Shown one piece after another: positions 24,431 to 35,757 of a stretch of 64,000 bases of DNA. The number at the start of each line of letters is the position of its first letter. Position 1 is the stretch's first letter. The stretch spans positions 62,001 to 126,000 of the forward strand of contig JACKQL020000125.1 of the NCBI GenBank assembly GCA_018296165.2, read 5' to 3'. Under the pieces are notes generated by a model, which was given only the letters and a program-made list of their open reading frames with translations, made no database searches and was not told where the DNA came from. This stretch comes from Termitomyces sp. T153 (Eukaryota > Basidiomycota > Agaricomycetes > Agaricales > Lyophyllaceae). Position numbers and translations under genes: made by a program.

Positions 24431-26035
24431 CTGCATTTATTCTTGAATTAATCTGCTCATTGAATGAAATCTATTTCGCATGAGAACATGAGTTGATCGG
24501 GATTTGAGTTATTCATGCTCAAAGCTATTGAAATATTTTTCTTGGATTGCCTAAATATCCTGAGTAGGTCTAATTTATCATTAGATTCTGAGTAGCAGAA
24601 TATATGTATGTCAGCTCGCCTGCTCAAAACTACAAGGCTCCAAAGCCAATGATTTTTCACAGTATTCTCCTTGACTCCCATCATTTTCACTGTCATCAGC
24701 TCCCAGACCATCTCATAGTCATTCTCTTAATTTGAATGATCTTCTTCAAATAGATCTTTTTGAGTCAGTCCAACTGTGTCAGGCTTGGCTGGATTATCAA
24801 CCAGCTCCACCTCTAAATCCTGGAAACTTAAATCTGATTTGTCTGCAAAATATACCTTTTCATATCTCTTTGCAAGGCATATATTGTTCTTTGTGTCATT
24901 TGATGTCCAATCCCACCACCAATAAAATGTACAAACATATCCCTGTCAGCAAATCTAAAGCCTGATGTCAGTGCATGTTATGAATCATAGACTAATTCAT
25001 ATGATAACAGATAATCCATATCATCCTCCTCTTTCTGTCATGCCATTGATGGACCCATTAAATCATTTGTAACTTTACTTGCAAATTGTGGAATAAGATG
25101 GACTCCATGTAAAACATTGGCAGGATCAATGAATTCAAATGCATCATCACCCTCCATGAAATCAATCTGATATATGCATTCGGCAGCCAGACCAGACTTG
25201 GCTTCATGGTCAAATCCATAGCAATAACTCCAGAGAAATTCTAGTTGTCAAAATCCTTCTCCACTGCTAGAAATTTGTATCATGGCATGGTAGATTTTCA
25301 CAACCCAGTAGTACTAGTATGGGTGAAAGCCACAATCATCCTCAGCAGCAAGAATCATAACATCAGATTGTTGACAAGGATTGATAGTGTCTTGATCATA
25401 TTGATTGTCATATGTGGTGTAGTTGATGCTCAATGTCTTGTGCTCATAGATCACTTGATCTTAGGAGCTAACTGGAAGTTCATCTCAGAAAGCTCTATCA
25501 TCATGGTACCCCAGTATATCCCACATTGGGTCCCTTCTGCTAAATTTATGTTTCACAATGACAGAGATGATTTGCAATTATTTTCCTTCAGCCAGACTTA
25601 CTCCAATATTACAGCCTCCCAGCTTCCCTGCAATGCCCATGCCCACATATTCCAAGTAATCCATTATTCCTATGGTACCTCATGACTAACTATATATGCC
25701 CAAGTATTCTCACTGACTTTTTGCTGATGACTATACATCGTCTGTTGTGATATTCATATGTTTCTTCCACTCCAAGGTAAAGCATCCACAATCCGCAGTT
25801 GACTGTCTTGGAGGCTTGACATCCTTTTCATATGAGCTGATATTCATGGGTTTCTTCCAAGATGGGCAAAGCATCTACAATCTGCAGTTGCCTAGAGACA
25901 GCCATTCTGCAAACACAGAGATCCAGGATTTCAGTGTGCTTTCTCTATGTATGAACATACTTCCCGAGAAGGAAACAGATAAGATTCATCAGTAAGGTTA
26001 GATATCCAAATAAAAAAGGGCCCATATACACTTTT
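24430..26035 (+). other. Unassigned CpG-poor region with a 146-residue open stretch
   Basis: The longest open stretch (25245-25685) reads without stops (SFSTARNLYHGMVDFHNPVV, SGANWKFISES-like text, QYIPHWVPSAKFMFHNDRDD). Related broken frames extend both ways (24732-24965, 25747-25995). Codon texture is protein-like and CpG is depleted, so it is probably an old transposon or a repeated gene. I do not recognise the family and give no function. Confidence 0.35.
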
Positions 26036-26039
26036 TGGT

Positions 26040-27826
26040 TGGAAAAAAAAATCAAACTTAACCATGATGAAAATCTGTTGCGTCCAGTTCAAAGGGATGG
26101 TTGAAAAGAGTAAATTTTGAGAGTTGGAGAAAATCGAATATATATTTTGATTGAGCAGATATCCATTTCAAAATTTGATGGTCGGAGTTGATTTGAGCGT
26201 TTTTGCACACTGTATGGAGATGGAAAAGGCTTGTCAATTTTTGATTGATCGTGAAGCTGACTTCGACCAATCAAGATTCATAGTCCGCACCAGAACACTT
26301 TGACTTTCTGCTTCCACGATCCCTGCCAAACTAGTGGTCGAAGCTGTCCAGTTAGATATATATCATCAAGCTCAAGGCTCCCAAATTCTGATACTCGTGG
26401 TTGGGGACCCGATCCTGCTTTCAACGTTGTGAAAGCCACGAACTCGGAGGGGCACTAAAGCCAATCATGCCCACTCCCTCCGGTGAGCCCTGCTACCAAT
26501 CGTATAAACAACCTCACGGAACTAAATTGGCTTGTGATTAGTCTTGCGAAGCTGTGCTTATCAATCTAGAACCATACTTATCATACAGTACTTACACAGA
26601 CATGCCTGGGAAACTGCCGAATGTCAGGAGGGAAAGAAGGTGCACCGAGAAACCTCATAGAAGAACCCAGCCTCGTTCTTTGCAAACCATCGAGCTCTCT
26701 CTTAGAAAGTACCTCTCGACACCCATCCAACCTGTGGAAGCGCTTTCAGCAGGGAAATAAGACTGAAAAGATTTCCACTTTGTGTGCTCCAAACGCCCTA
26801 AGATATCTAGGCTCTAAAAGATACTCTCCGTAGAAGAAAACGCGTATTGTGAATTTTCTGGGGCCTATGCAGGCCTTGTACATCGGTGCGAAAATCACCC
26901 TACCCTTCGTTTCGAGATTCCTCTAGGAAGCGAAGCCGTTTCTATCGCTACACCACCATTGGTACAAGCCATGCCAAAAACATATCTGCTGAGGTCAAGG
27001 TTGGAGTAGTCTGTTCGTTGTCAGAATCCGTTGACACCACCACATACTCTAACTATGTTGGCAATTTGTTAATCAGTGTACACACAACTCGCCCATCCCG
27101 TGGATCACAAAAGATTACTATTAGAACTGACGGATTCAACCCCTTCCATTTCCCCGCCTCCATTTAGGGATGTTTAAGGAATTCCTATCCTACCCGAAGA
27201 ACGGCACTATTACGCAATCAAACTCATGCCAGTTCCCTCATCGAAGACTGGTCGGGTCTGTGCTAGTAGGTAACCAGAGACGAACATAGGTCTTGTTGCG
27301 GCGAGTATAGATCTTACTGCGGCGAGCATAGGTCTCATTGCGGCGAGCATAGGTCTTTGTCTTCATTACGATGAATTCCAAATAAATTCGGACAGAGAGC
27401 GTCGTGACAATGCTGTCATCCAAATTCCAAGACCTCGCTGAAGACTTAGGTGACGCTACTGCGGCGTTTTAAGTCAACCCATCGTCACACCTGATAAGTA
27501 CGAGCGTTTTCACGAAATGCCTAGAGCGAGTCGGAGTTATGTGCTCATTTGACTTACCCTAGTAATGAATACTATGACTAGTCACGCCCCTGGAAACTCC
27601 GACAAAGATCCGAGCGGGATAAGATACACCCGTGACTCAATGGATGGAGATAGAAGTATTTGGGTAAGAAGCGGTTGAGAGCAACGAGCATGGCAGGATT
27701 CCTTCGTGAGAAATTCCGGTCTAACTGATTTTATTTATGCAGGTCAGATTTGAGGTGCACAGCATCGTACTTTGTACTACTGAACACGCCTTCTAGTCGC
27801 GTGTTTCAAATTTACTTCTACCCACT
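26040..27826. other. Intergenic DNA at the left of gene island 2
   Basis: CpG reappears near 26075. Short open frames (for example 26554-26760 and 26886-27167) show no family resemblance or linked splice sites. A 21-bp tandem repeat is listed separately. The region presumably contains the promoter of the BTB-like gene starting at 27827. Confidence 0.5.
27281..27362. repeat. 21-bp tandem repeat, about four units
   Basis: Units of the form CGGCGAGCATAGGTCTCATTG repeat about four times with a few substitutions. On the minus strand they would encode a 7-residue repeat (YARRNET-like) within a 61-codon open frame, but that frame has no other support. Treated as a minisatellite. Confidence 0.8.
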
Positions 27827-28723
27827 ATGGCCCATGCTCGGTACATCACTGGTATCCCCACTCAAAAGGTTCACTCTTCTTTCAATTCCAAAGAGGCCAA
27901 CGTCGTGCTCTGCTCGGCAGAGGGCACATTTTACCGCATTCCGTCATTTGTACTGCGAAGTACCACAGGATACTTTCGCGCAATTCTGCCCCCTGGGCCA
28001 CCACCACCATTCGAGCAGCCTCCCAGCGGCCAAGGACAAGTTACAGAACCAATTATGGTGAACGAGAAAGACGTCGTCTTGGAAAGATTACTTCGTCTCA
28101 TCAGTGGGCTAGAAACACCAATGTGGGAGTCATTTGACGAGTTGGATGCAGTGATGGCGCTCGCGGAGAAGTGGGACGCCAAAGGTTTGATGTGTCTCAT
28201 ACGAGCCGCGGTGACAGCGCCCAGGTTCCTTGCGGAGCCTCTTCGATTATACGCGATGGCGACCCGATTTGGCTGGGAACACGAAGCCAAGCTTGCGTCC
28301 ACCCATACATTAAAGCTATCCATTTATGACGAAGAGCACGCGGAGCAGCTCCAGCGTCTTTCTGCCAAACATCTGATGGCTATCTTGAGTTTCCATCGTC
28401 GTCGAAGGGATTTATTCATGACATTTCTCGACACCGCAGAGGCGTTCAATGCGGGGAACGACCCAGGTCGATACTGTTCTGAGTGTGGAGAGAAGGTGAA
28501 CAATCACAGTTGGCGAGAGCTCAAAGCAAGGATGTTTCTCGAGATGGATCTGCGACCACTAGGTGACACTCTGCTGAGTTTGGACATGGAAGATTGGCGG
28601 GAGTCTATTGCATGCTGGAGTGCAAAGTGCCGTAATGAAAAATGTGGAATGTTGCATTTTGATAGATCGGCCACATTGCGCGCTATCCAGGACTACCTCG
28701 ACCAGTTACCTTTGACAGTGTAG
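27827..28723 (+). CDS. BTB/POZ-like protein with C-terminal cysteine signature, intronless
   Basis: A single 298-residue open frame. Residues about 24-110 form a BTB/POZ-like domain: ANVVLCSAEGTFYRIPSFVL, then STTGYFRAIL, DVVLERLLRLISG and MALAEKWDAKG. A helical middle (LRLYAMATRFGWEHEAKLAS) follows, then a C-terminal region with YCSECG, NHSWREL, DLRPLGDTL and C-x4-C-x4-C (CWSAKCRNEKC). The domain normally mediates dimerisation or adaptor contacts; partners are unknown. It is paralogous to the gene at 12857-13756, but here the equivalent of that gene's intron is absent and the N-terminus is complete. Its stop lies 193 bp before the EFM7-like gene on the same strand. Confidence 0.87.
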   Translation: MAHARYITGIPTQKVHSSFNSKEANVVLCSAEGTFYRIPSFVLRSTTGYFRAILPPGPPPPFEQPPSGQGQVTEPIMVNEKDVVLERLLRLISGLETPMWESFDELDAVMALAEKWDAKGLMCLIRAAVTAPRFLAEPLRLYAMATRFGWEHEAKLASTHTLKLSIYDEEHAEQLQRLSAKHLMAILSFHRRRRDLFMTFLDTAEAFNAGNDPGRYCSECGEKVNNHSWRELKARMFLEMDLRPLGDTLLSLDMEDWRESIACWSAKCRNEKCGMLHFDRSATLRAIQDYLDQLPLTV

Positions 28724-28916
28724 CTGGCCAAATCTATTCAGAAAAAATCACTTTCGCAGCGTACGAGGCATCTAAGTATGTTTATTTCCTTGTCCTCTAT
28801 GCAAATAATATGAATAGGTCGATAAAAATAGAATGGTGATGACCATATATGGTTATAGCTACCAATCTCAAGTGATAGCAAATTTTTTCTGATCAAACCA
28901 AGATTAAACCATCATA

Positions 28917-30081
28917 ATGTCTGAAAACGAGGCGGATTTTTCTCTTGGTACTATATTTACAGTCAGTCACACAACATATTGAATTACACCATGTCCCAAC
29001 GGCGACTCAGGAACCACCTCGACCTCCAACACCAGAACCTACTATTGCAGTGTACACTCGAGAACCCGGTCATCGTAAATCAATTGAAGAATGGGAGGAG
29101 ATACAAATAAGACTTGTTGGAGCTCACCCTTTGTGGGGAAACTACTTGTGCGTAAAGCGTTATCGACATTTTGACCACGATATCAATAGTACTTAAACAG
29201 ATGGAATGCAGCTCGTGCATTCGCTTCTTACTTGGACGCATACCAGGAGCTCTATAAGGATAAATACATCCTTGAACTTGGCGCGGGTGGGGCTTTGCCG
29301 AGTATTCTTGCTGCAAAAACTGGCGCACGGAAGGTTGGCCAGTGACGGATGCCATCTTTTCAACTGCTGATGGTTTACTGCAACCAACAGGTAGTTATCA
29401 CTGATTACCCCGATGATGGTCTTATGGACAACATTGTCCATAATGTTGAGGTCAATATTCTAGCTTCAGATCGCGAGCGTGTCTCTGTTCAAGTATGTCT
29501 CCTTGTATCTCTAATCAAAGAAGAATTGCCCTGAAACACTCTTAGGGTTATATTTGGGGGCGAGCTATTGATTCCCTGCTGGAAGCGATATCAACAGTGA
29601 ATGAAAGATCAGTATTCGACGTGATCATCCTATCTGATTTGATATTCAACCACTCTCAGGTAGATAGATGCTTGAATCTTCCAAGGTCGAAACTGACACT
29701 CCTTTCAGCACGATGCTCTTTTGACAACGTGCGAGCTGGCTCTTTGCCGAAATCCTCCTGATTTGCTCTCTATTCCTCCTACTGCATCTGTGCTTGTCTT
29801 TTATTCTCATCATCGTCCGCACCTCGCACATCGTGATATGGAGTTTTTTGAGAAGGCGCGAGGACGGGGATGGGTATGTGAAGAAATATTGACGCGCAAG
29901 TTTCCTGTATGTTTATCGCTGGCTCACCTCCCCATCTTCTGACCATTTTTCCCTAAAGCCCATGTTCCCGAATGATTCTGGCGAGGAATCTGTTAGATCC
30001 ACTGTGCACGGATGGCGATTGACACGATCCTCGACACCGAGCGAACGTGATCATACTCCACAGTCGACATTTGATGCATAA
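28917..30081 (+). CDS. EFM7: EFM7/NNT1-type protein N-terminal and lysine methyltransferase, 7 exons
   Basis: Exons 28917-28961, 29011-29147, 29201-29333, 29391-29492, 29546-29659, 29709-29906 and 29959-30081, with GT-AG introns of 49-57 bp, give a 283-residue protein without stops. Characteristic text in order: RLVGAHPLWGNYLWNAARAF (about 48-68), the SAM-binding motif ILELGAGGALPS (84-95), VVITDYPDD with acidic Asp110, GYIWG, ILSDLIFNHSQHDALL, FYSHHRPHL and PPMFPNDSG near the end. In yeast, Efm7 methylates the N-terminal glycine and adjacent lysine of elongation factor eEF1A in the cytoplasm; older annotation calls the family nicotinamide N-methyltransferase. All motifs are present and the length is typical. 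It runs tail to tail with the gene ending at 30953. Confidence 0.93.
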
Positions 30082-30952
30082 TATACATGAAAAATCTATA
30101 TTCGAGGTCCATTTTTCTCACCTCACTTTCTGTTGAATAATGTATGCAACTCTCGTCATGACTTCTTGACTAATCTTGTTGTTCTGTTTTGGCGAGGTTG
30201 TCTGATTCAAAGGACCATGCTACTATGCCAAAAGTTGTGAGCTTCGGTAATCATGAATGAGTGAACGCTAATGAATCCTTCCTCGATTCTTTTGAAATTC
30301 TTCGTGGTTCGAAATGAGACTGTAGGACGATCTTCTCAATTGACTTAAGCCGGCTCTGCGCCGCGGACAATCCAACCTTCCATAGAACCATTCTAGGTTG
30401 GACAACAACCAAATGACGGCATTTTGTGTCGTTTCCGAGTGTAGAACATGAATCCGAGCTTCATGACCATAAGTATCGATCGGATCCTGTGCATATCTTG
30501 CCACGGTTACTGGACAGAATCACGTATTACTCTGCCCGCACATCTCGGTCGAACATCTTAGTGGTATAACTCACGTAGTTTTTGGAGATCCGAGGACTGC
30601 TTGAAGATACGCGGAAAGAGAAAGATCCATGTGCAGAAGTACAGAAGAGAACCAATGATATAGGTAAGCCAAGTGATATCTACATAGCTTTAAATATCCG
30701 AAATTCGAGAAGATGATCTCGATTTAGTGACATGCCAGAATCGACTAGGCAAAGGCCAGAGAAACGTACTACACAATTCATAGTACATCCTCTGAAGTAA
30801 CTGCTCTAGGACGTGACAGAAGTAGTTGTGCAGATTAGCAGAGAATTTTGAACAGGTTTCACGTGGCCAAGGCCGGCGCATGCCGCAGAATGGTGAGGAT
30901 TCCGTGGTTGACCTCGACCAAGTCTTCGTTGACCTCCTTCAAAGTGCGCTTA
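30082..30952. other. Convergent intergenic region
   Basis: This CpG-normal spacer lies between two convergent genes and should hold both 3' ends and polyadenylation sites. The open frames in it (for example 30268-30504, minus) have no family resemblance. Nothing else is seen. Confidence 0.6.
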
Positions 30953-32083
30953 CTAGCCCGAACGTGCAAGGGAAGATGCATGTGAGTTGCCGCTTGCGGA
31001 AATGGCATACGCGGCCATAACGGGGTTGGGGCTGGAGGAAGTTGTGGGGGTTGTGGAGATCGTAGCGATGACGGCTGGGAAAGGTAGGGTGGAGAGGCGA
31101 GAACGAGTATACCGAGAAGGGTAGTCCTGGTCATCTTCACTATCACGAGTGCGCTTCCGCTTCTTCAGGGGGGTACCGATAATGAGCTTTTTGTTCTTTT
31201 CGGGGATATAGGAGTCAGCGTCACAAGATTCGTTGTTGGGAGGCTGTATACTGTCTTCTACGTCAGAAACAGCGGTAGCAGAGGTAGAGACGTCTGTTGG
31301 GGAGATCCAGCGTGTATATACGCCTCGTCCCGTGGAAGACGTGGTGATAACGACACGATTGGTGAACTTATTGAGACCACTATCAATGAGATCACCCGTA
31401 GGTTGAGTGGGGGTGATGATCGCAGAGGAAGAAGTGTGGCCAGATCGACGAGGGCGCGTGTAGCGAGCAAGTACGGCGTCGGTGTCATCGTCGCGAGTGC
31501 GCTTCCTAGGAGCAGGGATAATAATTGTAAGCTTCTCCATGGTCATTTTCTCGGAGGAACCAGTGGAAAGAATGGATGAAGGACTTTCTGTAGAAGAGCG
31601 CAGTTTAGAAGCAGAAATTTTGATATTAATGGTAGGTCTTTTCTTAGGCGCAGGGATCTTGATGGTAAGTTTCTTCACCATCGTGCTATTTGAACCGGGA
31701 AGAGTCGATGAGGAAGACTGTTGAAAGACGGACACAGACTCCTCTGGATAGATCCGATGAGTGGGGACGCCCTGTCCGAGAGCAGAGACCGTAGCAACAG
31801 TGATGATGTCATCTCCAATAGGGCTCTCACTATTGGAAGTAGGCAAGTGTAGCTCGCTGTGGAACAGGAAATCAGTAAGATGCCCATTATGATTCAACGT
31901 GAGACGTACTCTTTGAAGGCGGAATAAAATCCATGGTCCCTAACGAAAAGATTAGATGAGAAGCAAGGATTTTAAGGGGGAAAGATGGACTCACTTGGCG
32001 TGAAAAGCTTTGGGCAGTCGCTTCACTTTGAGTGAAATGCGTTGCTTGGATAATTTCGCGCCGGCGTGGAGAATAGAAACCAT
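30953..32083 (-). CDS. Unknown basic/Ser-Thr-rich protein with repeated KLTIxIPAP module, 3 exons
   Basis: Minus-strand exons 32083-31995, 31939-31910 and 31856-30953 join in phase into a 340-residue frame starting MVSILHAGAKLSKQRISLKV. The large exon alone is open; the two small 5' exons are chosen because each junction is GT-AG and keeps the frame (HAKDHGFYSAFKDEL). I do not recognise the family. The protein repeats a module three times: KKLTIKIPAPKKR (about 101-113), EKLTIIIPAPRKRTRDDD (147-164) and KKLIIGTPLKKRKRTRD (262-278). The last two are followed by RYTRPRR and RYTRSRL. The linkers are rich in Ser, Thr and Pro, so most of it is probably disordered. The Lys/Arg clusters look like nuclear localisation signals (inference). 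CpG content and lack of stops argue for a real gene. Confidence 0.7.
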
Positions 32084-32830
32084 GTAGAAAATAGGCAAAA
32101 AGCTTGTACGGAGCTACTGGGAGTCAATTGGAGTCTTCTTTCTACGACGACAAGAGATATATACTTGAACGCCGGTTCGCTTTGTTCACGCATTTACTTG
32201 GTCCAAACTAGCAACGACCTAACGCTTTGGCCGCCTTCGACCCTGAGTGAATGCAGAAATACAAAGCGTCTGAGTGACATTGGATAGGATCAAGATTTCC
32301 AGGCTGCGTATGCATACGGCTATTTCTCTATGGCAACCCCGTACGAAACGTGTGACGCATGAAGGATGGGATCGGTGATGGCGACGCAGCGATGAAGGTA
32401 TTCTGAATGGTGTTTGTAGAAATCGATGGTCCAGCCTCATCTTGTGAGGTAGCCAAGCAAACATTGACCAGACCAGTCAGTCCAATATTAGCAAGGTAAA
32501 TCGCAAAGCCCTAGCGCGTCACGTGAGACCGAAATGCACTTAGGGGCTACTTAGGGCCGATCTTCATTGAAATGAGAATCAGTACATATCGGAGAATTTG
32601 CGAACAATGCTGCCTCGTGCGACCGCAACGAATGTGGACAGGGCCTTCGCTGCTTGAAAATAATTCGTGGCTTACTGATACGGCGGTACCGCAACTCGCG
32701 TCACCAGCCGAAGCCAATACTCCAAGGATTGCTGCGATAGCCTCAGCGCAGGAAGGAGGGGTTTAGAGAAAGAGGGGAGGGGAAAACAAGCATCACCACA
32801 CGTTGCCAAGACCCGTCGACGCGGAACCCC
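32084..32830. other. Promoter side of the KLTI gene and spacer
   Basis: CpG-normal DNA upstream (on the minus strand) of the KLTIxIPAP gene. It should contain that gene's promoter. No further gene is supported. LTR family B sequence begins somewhere between about 32700 and 32850. Confidence 0.45.
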
Positions 32831-33233
32831 GATGCCCAGACCACGCATCGGCCGACTGCGCTCCCGGACAACGACGAAAAACATGCGGAAAGGCCCTGGT
32901 CCATGCGAGGGAGGAGAGGTATAAAGAGGAGAGGATTTCGAAGGGAAGGAACCAAGAAAAGCACTAGCTACAGCTCGGAAATCCCCAGGGAGTGGGTTTC
33001 TTAGGCTAATAAACTTTTATTTTCTTCAGGCTTACAATTTCTGGCATTTTGTTTGAGCCTTGTGAACAAACTTGACCCGGTTGAGTTTTGTAAACCAAAT
33101 CAATTAAAATCTACTATTACACAAAAGTTGTGAAGTGAGCTATGTGAAGCAGAGTCCCGACCACCTTTGTGAATAGGAGTTTTAATTAGTTTGATTTAGT
33201 CAATCAATACAGTCAAACTTACATTTTGCATCA
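32830..33233 (+). repeat. LTR family B copy i (CpG-retaining; 5' end uncertain)
   Basis: Shares long near-identical text with 57311-57689 and a diverged copy at 35090-35463. Features in order: CTGCGCTCCCGGAC, a TATA box TATAAAGAGG (32920), a polyadenylation-like AATAAA within GGCTAATAAAC (about 33010), and the end TTTTGCATCA at 33233. It is followed by TCTGGAGCCCACTGTGAGGG, which could be a primer-binding site (inference). CpG is partly kept in the 5' half, suggesting younger age than copy ii. The left end is not resolved. Confidence 0.7.
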
Positions 33234-33360
33234 TCTGGAGCCCACTGTGAGGGGCTTTGTTGCACAAAACTCACTTTTTGGATCTCCATGAGGAGTCCAG
33301 CTTAGAAACATTAGTTTCACACCACCTGGGTGTTGGCCCAAAACACCTGAAGTTATTAAG

Positions 33361-35757
33361 GTGACAAACTCTGTTGTATTAAGGAAAAGAGAAACTAGGA
33401 CCAATAGCAGTGGTTCAAAGTCCTTTTTGCCTGACCCTGAAACCTTACTCAGAAGACGGAAGCTTCAGACTGAGGAAGTATTTTCAAGTTCGCCAAAAGA
33501 ACTGTGCCCCACTACTCAACCAGTTTCTACTACCTCAATTATGGTGCAAAACATCAGATATAAACTACCACTGCCTGACAGTAGGGATGCACCTAACACA
33601 CTGAGCTCTGAGGTTTGTTGCTTTCTACAAAGGATGATCTCTTTGTTTGAGCATGCTAGGCATATGTTCATGCTTAAATCAGCCCATGATGCCTTGGGGG
33701 ATAGGGGGACTTATGCAACCAAAATGTTAATACAAGAATGATTTTGGTGGCCAGGAATTGATGGAGATGTGCAGTGGGATGTTGGAACTTGTCACAACCA
33801 TCAGATACATCAGAAGACAGTTGTAAACAGAGCTCCCACAGTGACCTATACACCCTCTATCTTCCAAACAACAAACAATCCACATTGACACCATGTACAA
33901 ATGGCTGCAAGTATATTGTCCATAGTAGGTATGCATTGTCTTCATAGATGGAAGGGAGGCCTCTGCACAAGGGAAACCATAAAACAATTGGTCAATGGTT
34001 GTTTGAGGATGTGATTAGTTGCTGGGGCTGCATTGCAGAGATCATCATGGACAATGCTGGGCAATTCCAAAAGGTCACAGCTTGGATAAAGAGTAAATAT
34101 GGAATTAGAGGCATAGTCACCTCTCCATACAACTCTGAAGCCAATAGCAAGATTGCACATTGGGATGTCAGGCAAGCTTTATACAAAGCTTGTGAGGATT
34201 ACACTAAATGGCTTTGGTTCTTCTTCCATGTGAAGTGGAGTGATTGCATTACTATCTGGCAGAGATTTGGATGTTCACCATACTTCATGGTCACTGGGCC
34301 TCATCCAACTCTACCTTTGGACTTGGTAGAGGCTACCCAGTTAATAGAATTGCAGAAGAGCCATTATCTACAGAAGAGTTGATTGGTCATTGTGCTAGAG
34401 CTTTAGCCAAGCACCACAAGCATGTGGAGGAGATGAGAGAGAGAGTTGGGAAGGACAAACTCCAATGGGCTTTGAAGTTTGCAGAAGAGCATAAAACTCT
34501 ATCAAAGACTTCAATTTCAAGCTCTTGGACTTGGTCTTGGTCAAAACATGATTACAGAAAGTTCACACAGTGCTCAAATGCTTCTATGTTTCCATGATCC
34601 TAATACACCAGTCTCATCAATGAGATTGGCAGAGGAAAAAGCCTAGTGAAAGTATATTATAAAACAATATACTTTACAAATAAAAACAGCTGAAAACTGT
34701 AAGCTGGTAAAAAATGTTGAAAACTGTAGATGTAAGGCATACCTCAAAGTAAAACCTCTCATGTAAAACTAATAATGAACCCAAAAAGTCAGTCAACAAC
34801 AGCCAGGAAGCTGGCCATCAAATCTTGATGGCAGAGGCCAAGAATTCATCTCAGCTAACAATTTGAATTCCCCCTCAATCCAGGGCTAGCCCCTCCCTTC
34901 TCTGACTAACCAACTTGAACCAAACAGCCCTCAAGTTCACAATGATAAGAATTAGCAGGCAGGAGGAGAAGAGAGAGAAAAAGGGACAGACCAGAGAGCA
35001 GCCTAGGCCTTGCCATGATCAAACCTGAATTGCCTATGCCAAAAATAAGTGCATGTCAAGGCCTGACCCTGCAGCCCAGCCCACCAACCAGTTGACCACA
35101 CTCCCAGATGACAACAAAAACATGTGGAAAAGCCATGGTCTATGCACAGACTGAGGGGTATAAAAGGAGGGGATCTTTGAGCCTATTGGACAAGCAAAGT
35201 ACTAGATATAGCTCAGAAATCTCCAGGGAGCAGGTTTTTTAGGCTAATAACATATTATTTATTTCAGGCTTAAAATTTGTTATATTTTGCTTGAGCCTTG
35301 TGATCAGACTTGACCTGGTTGAGTTTGTAATCTAAATCAATTAAAATCTACTTTTTGTGTCACTTTTAAAGTGAGTTATGTGAAACAAAGTCCCAAACAC
35401 CTCTGTGAATCAGAGTTTTGAGCTGAATTTGAAAACTACACTCATTTTGCCAATCTTGCATCAGTCCAATGGTAGTAATTGCTAGAACCAGGGGTGGTAA
35501 TTATATTGTGGCAGAACTGGATGGGTCAGTTTGGCAGACCAGGGTAGCAGCATTTAGGGTAGTACCCTATAAAGCAGAAAAAGTTGGTACTGCCTCAAGG
35601 CTTGGAGCATTGAGTAGACATTACACCAGTTAAGTTGAAAGAGCTAAGGGAAGAGATCAAAAAACCATCTGATAAAGCCATACTGGATGTATTATTTGGA
35701 TTGATGAAGCTCCATGAGCAATCAGATTACAAATTAAATGTTTGAGGCAATAACCTT
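33361..35757 (+). mobile_element. Ty3/gypsy integrase relic, interrupted by an LTR
   Basis: From 33361 frames read the zinc-binding region (KSAHDALGDRGTYATKMLIQ, FWWPGIDGDVQW, TCHNHQIHQKTV), then the integrase core (WLFEDVISCWGCIAEIIMDN, SPYNSEANSKIAHWDVRQAL, GCSPYFMVTGPHPTLPLDLV). The C-terminal domain ([20 protein letters not shown]) resumes at about 35465, after the LTR copy at 34650-35463. Stops and frameshifts are common and CpG is nearly absent. The last part (KELREEIKKPSDKAILDV) ends near 35757. Confidence 0.8.
34650..35463 (+). repeat. LTR family B copy ii, CpG-depleted, inside the integrase relic
   Basis: It separates the integrase core end (text up to KKPS near 34650) from PMVVIAR at 35466. 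Its 3' half matches copies i and iii: TATAAAAGG at 35159-35167, GGCTAATAAC near 35245, CTTGACCTGGTTGAG, end TTGCATCA at 35463. The left border is approximate, and I could not confirm a target duplication. Diverged and without CpG, it is an old insertion. Confidence 0.65.

Noticed and set aside
27238..27423. 61-codon minus-strand open frame with YARRN repeats
   Set aside because: It exists because the 21-bp repeat is a multiple of three. No flanking exons, promoter or homology support a gene.
28945..29196. Separate 83-codon gene starting before the methyltransferase
   Set aside because: It is exon 2 of the EFM7-like gene read together with parts of introns 1 and 2.
31482..31724. 80-codon plus-strand frame opposite the KLTIxIPAP gene
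   Set aside because: It is the antisense shadow of the repeated basic modules; the minus strand has the longer frame and the splice sites.
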